Positions 12,611 to 22,935 of a stretch of DNA of 64,000 nucleotides are shown here, one piece after another. The DNA lies in contig JAFMSR010000017.1 in NCBI GenBank assembly GCA_022818135.1, forward strand, positions 5,501,403 to 5,565,402. Direction: 5' to 3'. Each line of letters begins with the position of its first letter. Within the stretch, counting starts at the first letter, position 1. The DNA is from Saxidomus purpurata. Taxonomy: Eukaryota; Mollusca; Bivalvia; Venerida; Veneridae. Below the pieces are notes generated by a model. The model did no database searches and had not been told where the DNA came from. It saw only the letters and a list, made by a program, of their open reading frames with translations. Both the position numbers and the translations under genes were made by a program.

Positions 12611-12642
12611 ATTTCATAAACACATGTATACCTTTATTTTCA

Positions 12643-12680
12643 AAAAGGTCTTTCACATAGTACTATTTGAAAGATCTTGT
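12643..12680. repeat. AGTACT-centred palindrome, diverged copy
   Basis: AAGGTCTTTCACATAGTACT is followed by its near-complement ATTTGAAAGATCTT. It is an imperfect version of the perfect palindrome at 43396-43431, so the motif is dispersed. Confidence 0.7.
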
Positions 12681-13466
12681 TTTCAGCAAACAATTTTTGA
12701 CACTGAAAATTTAGTTGCCATGACGTACACTTAAGAAAAAAATGCTGCATTTGCTTTCTGTATGATTTCTGGTCGGACATCGTTGTTGTAGGAGTTTATA
12801 ACATTCACTTCGACCATATTTGGTCTGTCTAAAAGGTGGGCAGTTTATGTAAGATCGTCGTAGAAAGAACCAGTACTAGGCTCTGAATCCTCACAAGACA
12901 CTGCCAACTTCCTCACATAAAGAGACATGGTCGGAGGTAACAGTGATTTCAAGTCAGCAACTCATATGACTCGATCACGCAGGCGGATCTGGTCAGACAT
13001 CATGATGAAAAAATGACCTGTATCATATATGTTATGATGTTAGCATATGTCCCTTATGGAAGCATAAATGTACCAACTTCAATTTTGTGAAATAAAAGAG
13101 AAATTCATGTATAGTCCTGAGAAGGTCGTGTTACGTATTCCTGAAAGATGTGTACTAAACAAAGCCTGTTATATACAATTTAAAAGCACTCCATTTTACT
13201 TCGTTAAAAAGTCTCAAGCATAACTATGTTTTACCTAGAGGGATTTTGAAATAATTCAAAACAAAATCAACATGATGTGTTATTAATGAATTGTAGGTAT
13301 GTGATTAAAATAAATGTATTGTAAGCAATATAAAGTACCGTAAGAGAAGTATTGACACAAAGTGTGCTCAATTTTGCAGTGAGCCCCTTGCTGTCAGCAC
13401 TTTCAGTCTTATGATTCAGCTTACCTGGCACAAGGTGCAAAAGTCAGCTATAAGGAACTATATTGT
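12681..13466. other. Unassigned sequence with a family B end fragment
   Basis: Mostly featureless. At 13418-13458 AGCTTACCTGGCACAAGGTG and the following GCTATAAGGA match the 5-prime tip of family B; the rest of the element is missing. Confidence 0.5.
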
Positions 13467-13468
13467 TA

Positions 13469-13654
13469 CAGTAAACTCCGTATATAACGACTCCGGATAT
13501 AGCGAACATCCGGATATAAGGAACAATTTTTATCGGACCGTATTTGTTTACTTTATTTATTTTGTATGAAAATGTTATACGGATATAACAAACTTCGGAT
13601 ATAAGGAACACATTTAAATGGTCCCAAGGAGTTCGTTATAAACGGAGTTTACTG
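13469..13654. mobile_element. MITE, 186 bp, CAGTAAACTCCG ends, TA-flanked
   Basis: Terminal repeats CAGTAAACTCCGTATATAAC and its complement GTTATAAACGGAGTTTACTG lie between TA dinucleotides at 13467-13468 and 13655-13656. The interior repeats CGGATATAAGGAACA motifs in both orientations. The CAG...CTG ends and TA duplication fit the pogo/Tigger branch of Tc1/mariner. A larger relative lies at 47441-49067. Confidence 0.8.
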
Positions 13655-14095
13655 TATTCATATTTGTTAGTATTTATGATTTAATATTTACTAAAAACCC
13701 TTTCAGACAATATCCGATTATTCACACATGGTACTGGGTTTCTCAAAGTTCAGGGTAGAATTATTTGTTTATGCAAAAGTATGAAAAGTGAAGAGTCATA
13801 CTATACATGTATATACATAACATTTTTAGGATTGTTATCTTACCAGCATGATGTCCCATTAATAGTCATTTCAAGTGAATAGTATCTGATAAGCCAAGAA
13901 ACAGTGCAAAATTCTGCTTCTGTGCTTACATGTACATGTACATGTAGTCCTAGTTTTACAAACTGTGTATAAAAACAAACAGGTAGTGGCATATATTAAA
14001 AAGAGGCACAAGAAGCATTGAAAAAGTAGTTCAAACAAGTTTTTTGAAAAACAAATAGACCTGTACAGTGGTGTAAAAAAGTTTCACAATAATTT
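13655..14095. other. Unassigned sequence
   Basis: AT-rich; contains a short ACATGTACATGTACATGTA run near 13930. Nothing else supported. Confidence 0.45.
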
Positions 14096-14246
14096 GATAC
14101 TTATTTTTATTCGTTATTATTGTTATTATTATTGTTGTTATTATCATCATCACTATTATTATTATCATAATTACTATTATAACTGTTGTCATCATCATCA
14201 TAACCATCAGCGGCATCAGCATCATCATCATCATTATTATTGTTAT
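14096..14246. repeat. Compound trinucleotide microsatellite (TTA/ATC)
   Basis: Interrupted TTA, TTG and ATC triplets over about 150 bp. The methionine/isoleucine-rich minus-strand frame across it (14031-14234) is a by-product of the repeat. Confidence 0.9.
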
Positions 14247-14995
14247 ACGTTGAGGTCATGATTTGAATTAGATAAGATTATGTTAATATGTGATGAGTTT
14301 TTATATTATTAAAACCACTACATTTTCCTTTAAAATGATGAAGATTGTACATGTTTTGATAAATGCATGTGCATCAGGTAAAAGACCATCGAACAATTTT
14401 CTATGGAAATAATGAGCTGATTTGATCATTCTCACATGCAAGTCGTACTAGCTGTCACAAAGTAATTTGTTATAAGATAACATCACTAAACATGCTGATA
14501 TGCCTGGCATGTGGTATTCTAAATGTTCTGCATCATGGTAAGTGATAAAAGGTTTTCAAAGAGGGAAAGCAATTCATAGAAATAGAACCCTTTTATTACT
14601 CTTTTCAGGTCATCTTTTGATTGGGCACATCATTACCAAAAATAACTTTGTCAGATGTAACTAGAATTGGAACAAGTGCACATTTACTTTGCACAAAATA
14701 AATTAAAGGCTCAAATAATATAGAACATACTACTTTATTGTATATATCAAATAAATTTTACTGCATCTATTTATACAATTCACTAAGTTGTTTGCATAGA
14801 TGAATTAGGAAATCTCTGGAATGTGAACTGCCACGTTTGCACAATTTATTCGTTTACTTTAGTTTTGAGATCGAATAATATGCCGCCCGTTATTACTAAG
14901 TCTACTGTCCGTCATTGTCGTCACGGAAAAGCACACAACTTATTCAAATTAAAGTTTCAGCTAATAAATGAAGGAGAAATTGCAATTTTACATAA
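14247..14995. other. Unassigned sequence
   Basis: No supported gene. A plus-strand frame at 14823-15032 runs into the neighbouring family B fragment and lacks motifs. Confidence 0.45.
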
Positions 14996-15118
14996 CAAGA
15001 GGGACAATATGACCCTATATCGCTCACCTTAGAGAAAGTCCACTTGCCTGGTGACTGTGGTCAATATTGACCAAAGAGGCATAATTTGAAAAATGTAGGT
15101 GGAAAGCCAGGTGAGCTA
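14996..15118 (-). repeat. Family B fragment, reverse orientation
   Basis: The start AAGAGGGACAATATGACCCT and the end GCCAGGTGAGCT are reverse complements of the family B tail and 5-prime tip, so this is a short copy with the internal modules almost entirely lost. Confidence 0.75.
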
Positions 15119-15764
15119 AACATATGTGGTACGGGGTGACATCATACTGTGAATTGGCATCATACTGTGAATTGCGACATACTTGTTTTATCAAGCACCA
15201 TAGTAGTATGTTTGTTTATAAGTTTCATTTTATTTCTATCCTGGTAGCATCAGTTTTGGACTATGATTGTATGAAAGTGATTTAAAAAGCAAATCAAATA
15301 CAATTACAAACGAACTACACACGGCATTCACATGATGAATTGGTGTTTTACATTGCCAGAATTGTTTTAACAGGCACTTGTTCTCATTACATATACTGTT
15401 CCATTTCTCTTTCATCAAGACATCCTGCTTTCAATATGAAATCCACCTTCTATAATGTGAATTGAAGTTTAATTTGCGTAAATGTATAAGGAAACATATC
15501 ACCCCTTACCCTACTTGTGGCTAATGATCCATGCAGTATGATCATGATCTGCACTGTTGTCACTCAGTCAATAGACTTTTACATCGGATATCTAGCTTTT
15601 AACAATTAATGGTACTGTTCAAATTGAAAGATAGGCAAGTCTATTTTAGAAAATTAGCAAGGGACTAATTTAAACTGCAACTATCACCAATAATAGTTAC
15701 ACATCGTAATGCCATGCTAAGACTGAAACTTTTGGTTTATTTCATTTTTGAATACATTCGTGTT
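15119..15764. other. Unassigned sequence
   Basis: Contains a small direct duplication CATACTGTGAATTG at about 15143-15178. No gene seen. Confidence 0.45.
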
Positions 15765-16505
15765 AAAAGGGCACTAGCTCCCTACATCTAGCAGGTTATT
15801 TTATCAAAATACAAATAATGTATGTGTTCAATGCACGTAAAATGATAGATAAATACAATTCTGAAGAACAACATAATCGTAAAATGCCTCGTTTTAGCTA
15901 AATTAATCAGCATAAATGCCTTTTGTAAAAAATCCCTATCCACCCATTAACGACAACAACTTTACATAGAGTATTGAATGGTTTATGTTATAACAATATA
16001 TTTTAAAACACTGATTTTATCAGTAATGACTGGAATGTTTAGCTTAAACTGCTAGGTTAAGTAATACAATACTTGTAAATATTCTATTTTTTTATACTTT
16101 TGAAATACCAGTTATAGGGAATGTATGTTAACAGTTTCAAAACTTACATTAGATCAAAAGTGAAATCTTAAAATGCAGTAATATGATTTGACAATGCTTC
16201 AGAATAATATTTTGAAAATTGAGTACTGCCATCTTAAAGAGACACTCCCTATATCTAGCAGATTATATTCTCGAAACATAGATTATGTGTTCAATGAACG
16301 TAAAATGGTAAATAAATACAATATCAAAGAACCTAAGGCGAAAAAAAGCCACATTTTACCACAATTAATCAATATAGAGTCTTTCTGTAATACAGTGCAT
16401 CCACCCATTAATTGTACAACAACTCTACATAGATTATTAAATGGTTTATGGTACTGCTGCTGATTTTATCAATAATGACTCGGAATGCATAGCTGAAACT
16501 TTTTA
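15765..16505 (+). repeat. Diverged tandem duplication, about 470-bp period
   Basis: Positions 15765-16050 and 16235-16505 align through CTCCCTACATCTAGCAG versus CTCCCTATATCTAGCAG, TGTGTTCAATG followed by CGTAAAATG, ATCCACCCATTAA, ATGGTTTATG and GATTTTATCA. They are clearly homologous but well diverged. The 91-codon frame at 16188-16463 falls inside the second copy and is not conserved in the first, arguing against coding. Confidence 0.65.
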
Positions 16506-17344
16506 ATACTTTCAAAGATTATATTATTAATGTTTGGAGGTTATTTAGTCGACATCAGTTATAGGGTATGCCCTTTTAATCAATTTAACTGTTACTAAGT
16601 AACTAACTTGAAACTTTAATACAGAGGAAAAGCATGAACACATAATTATGTGTCTAAGTAAGTCAATCTTTTTCCATGAACTGAGTACAGAAACTGACCT
16701 TTACATTTTACAAATTCACATTCACAGACATATAATCAGGAGGCAAGGTAATTAATTTCTGTGGGGTCATTCAAGGAACTTTATCATAAAAAGGATAGCA
16801 TGCAAAGATAACACTCAACATCCTTCTGTACAATCACCACCTGGAACCGAAATATCAATTTTATACAGGAAGCAGGTTTTATCAGCAAAGATTTCTACAG
16901 GAAGCGGTCATTTTGATTTGTTGATTCGAATGTTAGAGAATGTTTGAACATGTGTTTGTAAGAAATGTTTACATGTGGAAGGAATACTTTCAATTTTGTG
17001 AACTTTGTGCTGCGCAGAACAGTAGCATTTGCATAAAAATAACTATGAATCTAAATGCAAAATGATGGTGTGAACTGAGGATTTGAAAAATAAGCTTATG
17101 CTGTGCCGCAAAGGTAAACATTTAGAATATTTTATTCATGTACCCTATGTATATTTGCTACGGTAGCAATTATTGAAGCTTTTAAGTAATATGTTTTCAT
17201 TAAATAGAACCAAAATACTATAGACATGATAGAGATGTAATATAATGCATCATGTTGTGTACATTGTAATATTGCAATTTAAATAAATGCATATACATTT
17301 TTGGTGATACATGTACGGTGTATTTAGATAATAAATAAAACTCA
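16506..17344. other. Unassigned sequence
   Basis: AT-rich; nothing supported. Confidence 0.45.
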
Positions 17345-17515
17345 GAATCTTTAAAATAATATGAAACTCTTGCCAGTAAACTTGATTACATTTCACTCCA
17401 AGTGGGGATACTAATGTAACCTCTTCTTCAGACCAGGTTTTCACCAAGCAGGAGTGGCCTTTATTCCTGAGGATGACTGGCATATTTAGGCCAAAACCTT
17501 GGACCAGGACAGGCT
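17345..17515 (-). other. Exon-like or conserved segment, minus strand
   Basis: The minus strand is open and has protein-like composition, with VLVQGFGLNMPVILRNKGHS followed by CLVKTWSEEEVTLVSP. GC content is higher than in the surroundings. No convincing acceptor or donor bounds it and no family is recognised, so it could also be a dispersed repeat. Confidence 0.25.
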
Positions 17516-18749
17516 TGTAGTATTATAATAATAGGTATGTAGTCTTCACCTTACTTTGAGTGTAAACATTGATAGCTACAATTTTTCATTCACAAGTTAC
17601 AAAATAGTTGCTAATACAGTTCTCAATAGTGTTTACTGGATTCTTAGACTAGAATAATTGTAATTAGACTAAGTAGAAAAAAAGTGTTTCAACATGTTAA
17701 AGGCACAGCAAGATGTTAATTGATATCTAGAGTCATCCTTGATATGTGTTACTGTATCACAATATAAGCTCATAATACAATGTAACAATGTCTTGTTATG
17801 ATAAGGGCCTGCACATTTTAATTTTTAAAGTTGAAAGTTCACAATTCTTCTTGTAATACAGTTTGAGTTAAGTAAATATCTTAAACGGTTTTCGAGAAAT
17901 GACTATTTTTGTACCCCTATCCTCATTTTGGCATATGACAAAATTTCTCAGTTAAGTCACAAAATGTGAGGTCAAAATATTTTTTCTCAAAAATGTTCAT
18001 TTCTTTTACACTACAATTTTCCTATTGTGCCTAAGATTACTACTACATAATTGTTCTTTCTAGTTAACTCATCATTTTTGAAATATAACAAATGTAACTT
18101 TCTGGTAGTGCAAAAATCCAAAACCTCAGCAGTGACATCCCTTAATCAGAGAGAAACCCATATGCCAGGAAGCATTTGAAAAAAAAAAAAAAAACTAAAT
18201 TTGGAGATCAGATCCGTGTAGGAGTATAGGAAGATCTGTAAGTAATTGTTTTGCACAATGATAAAGGACACATATTTTCCTTGTTAAAACTATGTCTACA
18301 TTATATTTCTGAGATGCAGTTTTATACAGTATAACTGAGCATGCTTTTAATGTTTGGTCAGTTGAGGTACCTGAACTTGATGTAAATATGGAAATTTCAT
18401 CATTCATATATAATAATTTATTAACATATAATACAACTAAATGTACATGATGTAGGAATTACATGTGTAATGATGTCCAGACGGTAATTAATACTACGAT
18501 AATTTTTTCTAGAGTTCCCATGATCAACATTTGGCCTTAAAATGGAGAGATATCATCAGCGGAAAGGTAGTATGACTATTTCAAGAGGTCTCTATTTACT
18601 AAATGCTCAGAAAACAAAATGTGGAAAACTAGTTAAATTTTAGACTGTATATTTATTAAATTATAATCGTTTACAGTATATGGATACATACAGAACTAAA
18701 ATAATATGTGCCATTAAAATCATTTTAAATGTGTTGCACAAGGCTAAAG
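17516..18749. other. Unassigned sequence with poly-A run
   Basis: A 17-base A run at about 18178-18194 follows AAGCATTTG. A minus-strand frame just beyond it (18195-18407) has plausible residue composition but no splice context or motif. Confidence 0.4.
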
Positions 18750-19035
18750 ACTGCTTACGCTTGACGACGTTCATTGACGTTAGCACGCCTCACTTGTCTG
18801 TCGAAATATCCCAGACGTGTTCGATTGGGTTGGGATCAGCACTTTTAGCTGGCTAGTCATCAATGAAATCAATGTTATTGTTGTAAGAAAAATTGCAGTG
18901 TCTTTAGCTGATTTCCAACAGAACAATATTTCACCGGCAGAAATCAACGCTTTAGTCAATTCTATGCGCCGCCATTTTCAGTTAACCTTTGGCCATAATT
19001 TTTGCACCAAACGATGCATCATGGAACACTCTTAA
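18750..19035 (-). pseudogene. Tc1/mariner-like transposase remnant
   Basis: On the minus strand, ADPNPIEHVWDI matches the signature around the second catalytic aspartate of Tc1-type transposases (usually SPDLNPIEHVWD). It is preceded by NNNIDFIDD and a stop where WPAKS is expected, and followed in shifted frames by remnants of the RRVR region. Stops and frameshifts are present throughout, and the N-terminal DNA-binding half is not visible. It sits inside the foldback-bounded segment, near its right end, and does not explain that segment's ends. Confidence 0.75.
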
Positions 19036-19861
19036 ACGCATATATAACAATGATTCCCCGGTTTATTTTCATCTAGCTATGTTCAAGCAAACTTAGCAGA
19101 AGTTTCTTATTTTGTTAAGTATATGGGTATGTAGTTGATAGAATAATTGCTATTCTGTAATGCATATACAGGTGACATTATAACATAAGAGTTTACACAT
19201 TTTGCAGAAAAAAGGTTGATCCGGCTCTCGTTGAATACAACAGGGGGGAAGTGTATTACGTCCAGATAAAAGCAAAAACAGTGGTTTACTGCTTTAAACC
19301 AATAGGGCAGATAAGAGAGAATACCTTCATACCAACAGCCAACACAACAGTGATTCATACTTAATATGAAAGACATTCAGGAATTTGATGAAAAATTCAT
19401 CATTTGCCATGTGATGGGGATTTGTAATGGTATACAAATAGTTGTAGACAAGACTTCCATGAGTATGCATGACCAATTGTCTGTAGATTCAATAAACATT
19501 TCAACAAAATCAATTGAATTGTAATTCCAGTAAAGTCTAAATTTGGGCCCTGAGCTACGACCTTTGTTTTCCTCAATTTTTAATGTTGTTTTATAATAAG
19601 CTAATAGTACATTCACGGCTCAGTGCTTGAAATCGGACTATATATACGCACACCTCCGATAGATCTAGCCATTTTATCAATATACATATATAAAATGTAC
19701 ACATAAATACCACTTTTTCAGTTTAAGCTCAATTGAGCACATGAGACTTAGCAAATGAAAGTATGTGTTACCTTTGGAAAATAAATATCTTTTACTTTTA
19801 CTTTAGTTTTCTTGGTCTGAGAAATAAAACAAACATATAATGTTGCTGAACCAATGTGACG
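19036..19861. other. Unassigned sequence
   Basis: Two minus-strand frames of 79-89 codons (19107-19376 and 19377-19616) lie end to end but show no motif or splice evidence. I do not call them. Confidence 0.4.
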
Positions 19862-20289
19862 AGATAGAGGAATGTTCCTCTATGTTAGAAAAATATATCA
19901 GACAAGAACGATAGAGGAATGTTCCTCTATGTTAAAAAAACAGCAGATGAGAAAGATAGAGGAATGTTACTCTATGTTAGGAAAATGTATCAGACAAGAA
20001 ATATAGAGGAATGTTCCTCTATGTAAGAAAAATATATCAAATGAGAAAGATAGAGGAATGTTACTCTATGTTAGAAAAATGTATCAGACAAGAAAGATAG
20101 AGGAATGTTACTCTATGTTAGAAAAAGGTATCAGATGAGAAAGAAAGAGGAATGTTACTCTATTTGCTAAATAAAGAGGAATGTTACTCTTTCTCTGTTA
20201 AGACTAATTTAAGTACTGTTGCCTTTGATTTTCAATGTACCCCCGGAAAAAGGACAAATGGAATTTCCTTTTTTATTCTGGAAGGCCTT
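19862..20289 (-). repeat. Right terminal inverted repeat with 47-bp minisatellite
   Basis: About seven units containing GATAGAGGAATGTTCCTCTA or the variant with GTTACTCTA are followed by an outer unique part (about 20200-20289) that is the reverse complement of 1400-1495. It ends ATTCTGGAAGGCCTT. The two outer parts differ by only a few substitutions and one short indel. Confidence 0.9.
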
Positions 20290-20785
20290 GGTAATGGAAT
20301 CATCTATATATGCACACATTCGCGTCCAGACTGTAACTTTGCCGTTCATAGAAAGAGTTTAAAATGACTTGGCACAAATGTCTAGCACATCAAGACGACG
20401 TGTCATATGCAAGCCCCACGCCCTTACCTTAAAAGTCAAGGTCACACTTTGGGATTGAAGGTAATGGAATCCTGTATATATTATGCCAACATTTGTGTCC
20501 AGACTGCAACTTTGTCATGCATTGATTGATTTAAAAATAATTTGGCACAATTGTTCAGCACATCAAGACAACGTGTTGTGCGCAAGAACCATGTCCCTAC
20601 CTCAAAGGTCAAGGTCACACTTGGTGTTTAAAACTAATGAAATACTGTATGCATGGTAACTCTGTCATGCTTGGAAGAATTTTAAAATTACATTGCGCAA
20701 TTGTTGAGCACAAGGAGAGGACAAAGACTGTGAGACACATCTTTCGGGGGCATTTGTCACTTGTGAGGGACAGCTCTTGTTTGGT
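20290..20785 (+). repeat. Interspersed repeat family A, 3-prime half
   Basis: It resumes with GGTAATGGAATCATCTATAT, the sequence expected immediately after the break in the left half, and runs through two more modules to the family tail CTTTCGGGGGCATTTGTCAC followed by CAGCTCTTGTT. The first four bases (20290-20293) are the right target duplication. Confidence 0.85.
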
Positions 20786-22096
20786 GTAGAATTCAACCGT
20801 TGCACTGTCATCATGGAATAGATTTCAGGGCCAAAATATTTAAGTGGTAGCAATTTTGAAACATCGTGAGATTTTTGGTAGGGCAAGAACCTATTTTACA
20901 GGAAATATTTTTTATCATAGTGCTGAGTATTTTCCAGGACACATTGGAATTCATGTGATGTGTTTTCATTGAACAGAAGGAATGATTATTTTAATGATTA
21001 AAATTTCCATTGCTCCATAGAAAATGGGAAGTCTTTGCTTTGTTCATGCCATTTTCCATGCCAGAAAATTAAATTGCTTTTCAAAGAGAAATTAATGGGA
21101 AAAAGTCTTGTCCTCTTGACACACAAAATATTCTGCTATACTTGACTTTCAAAAAATTTAAACATGGAAAATATTAGCCTTGGAAAACTTGCGTCAAAGT
21201 GAGTGTAAGGAAAGACAACTCTGTCACGCGAGTCATAATGTTGGTTTTTTGCTAGTTGCACGAGGTCAACCTGATATTGCCTGTGAGCCTCAAGCATCTC
21301 ATCAATCCATAAATTGTCCTTTGATTACAATGAAATGTCCTAAATGTCAACGGCAGGAACGCCCCCTTGTAACATCCCTACATGTTTGTTTGCCAGTTGT
21401 GGCATGATTCCTGTGATAATGCTTTTTACCAACAGAGCTGTACACTGGTACTATGCAATTTCTGGTACATCTTACAAACTTTCAGAGTGCAGTATAAATT
21501 GTTCAAAAAAAGAAAATTTAAAACCCGCCGAGTTTAGGCCCAAAAAAAATCATGTGTTTTGGGCAACCTGACCCTCCCTAGCAAAACCCCGACCCAAAAG
21601 AAAAAAAAACAAAAAAACCTTTGCCCTATAAACACAGATTTTTTCCAGCCTACAGCATTTTTTTGGATTAAAAAAAAACAACAACTGCTCTGACCTACTG
21701 TACCTAGAATTTTTGGGACCATTGCCCTTAACACAGATATTAATTTTGTGGGCTTTTTGAGCTAATATTGTCAATAAAATATTTCAAAGGTTGTGTAGCC
21801 AAACAATTTTCAATAAAATTTCAACTTCTTTAGGAATATCAGTATTGAAGTAAACGTTTTATGATACTTTAAGAATCGGAAGGTTTCTTCTTTTGCTGAG
21901 TATATTGTGAAAAATATGTAAAAAGTTGTATTCGTATTTTCTTTTGTCAGAATTGCGCCTTTTCCCTTGTCCCCGGACAATTGCTAGTAAATCAGCAATG
22001 GGTAAAGCCATATATGTGAATGTTTCATTGTATGTAATAAATCACAGGGTGGCATCATACCCAATGCTCTGTTTTTTATAAACCCAAAGGGACATA
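20786..22096. other. Sequence without a supported gene
   Basis: A low-complexity A/C-rich block at about 21500-21740 (CCTGACCCTCCCTAGCAAAA) looks like an old dispersed repeat. The plus-strand frame at 21180-21407 contains CPKCQRQERP but lacks splice context. Confidence 0.4.
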
Positions 22097-22683
22097 CACC
22101 GAACCACAAAATAAACGCAACACATTTCTTTTTTGAATATGTCCGCCGTAATTATATTTTACTGACGCAAACGTATTTGAATATTATTTATACATGTAAA
22201 ATATTACTATGCCACTAAAATTTATTGAAATCATCGTACCGTGACACCTGACTGGCACATTTAATACAAAAAGCACGCTTTGCATGTGCGCGTTGAATTT
22301 ACGTAAACTATTTTTAAAAAATCGATAATTTCTTGACCAGTTACGATTTTACAATTAAAAAACACCCCAAAATATATTTAGCTGACATAAATTGTATTTT
22401 GCAATGCCACGACTTCCGGATAATTTGCGAAATCAGGCTGTCGGGATACACGAGATACACGAGATACACGAGATATTGACAATGTGTGAAAATTGAACTT
22501 GTGGGTAATGAACTTTGACATTATGAAATCTGGGTTATCTGTTGTTATATTTTAATGAAATTTACACAGTATGTAGGTAAGGTAGCAATGAAATGAAATA
22601 AACTCTTTATTTATAATTTAAATTGTTTATTTTCAAATTATATTGTGTTTCCCCAACTGTTGCGTTTATTTTGCGGTTCGGTG
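22097..22683. mobile_element. MITE, 587 bp, CACCGAACC ends, TA-flanked
   Basis: Inverted termini of about 26 bp (CACCGAACCACAAAATAAAC on the left, with one mismatch on the right) are flanked by TA at 22095-22096 and 22684-22685. This fits a Tc1/mariner-type non-autonomous element. A short ATACACGAG triplication sits near 22445. No transposase frame. Confidence 0.85.
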
Positions 22684-22685
22684 TA

Positions 22686-22935
22686 TTTTGGGAACATCCT
22701 TTACGAGTGTGTGGGTGGGCAGGCAGCTTTCACACTTTGCCCTCTAAGTCAAACAGTTTTCATCTGATCTTCACCAAACTTGCTGAAAATGTGTTTTGGC
22801 ATGATTATAAATATCTAGGCCAAGTATGATAACCAGTCAAATCACACTATTCAAAAGTGGCCAAATAGCCTTGTCCCCTCTCCAAGTCAAACATTTTCAA
22901 TCCTATTTTCAACAAAGTTTTCATCCGTTTTATAA
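22686..22935 (+). repeat. Dispersed repeat fragment
   Basis: Two diverged modules share CTCTAAGTCAAACAGTTTTC and TCCAAGTCAAACATTTTCAA motifs, with TTCACCAAACTTGCTG in the first. It directly abuts the tandem array. Confidence 0.45.

Larger units (their letters stand above)
1400..20289. mobile_element. 18.9-kb segment bounded by minisatellite-bearing foldback inverted repeats
   Basis: The left end (AAGGCCTTCCAGAATAAAA) and the right end are near-perfect reverse complements for about 95 bp, and both then continue into the same 47-bp minisatellite in opposite orientation. The flanks are the two halves of one family A repeat, and GGTA is present on both sides (1396-1399 and 20290-20293), consistent with a 4-bp target duplication. 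This architecture resembles Drosophila foldback (FB) elements, whose inverted repeats consist of short tandem repeats and which can mobilise large segments. The interior is mostly non-coding and holds a putative spliced gene at 2579-3511, smaller elements, SINEs and a dead Tc1-like transposase. I see no candidate transposase for the segment itself. A 4-bp duplication occurs in several superfamilies, so none is assigned. Confidence 0.75.

Noticed and set aside
1400..20289. Polinton/Maverick identity for the 18.9-kb segment
   Set aside because: Size and long inverted repeats would fit, but the apparent target duplication is 4 bp rather than 6 and there is no trace of DNA polymerase B, integrase or ATPase frames.
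1400..20289. LTR retrotransposon explanation
   Set aside because: The long terminal repeats are inverted, not direct, and no reverse transcriptase or gag-like frame is present anywhere in the window.
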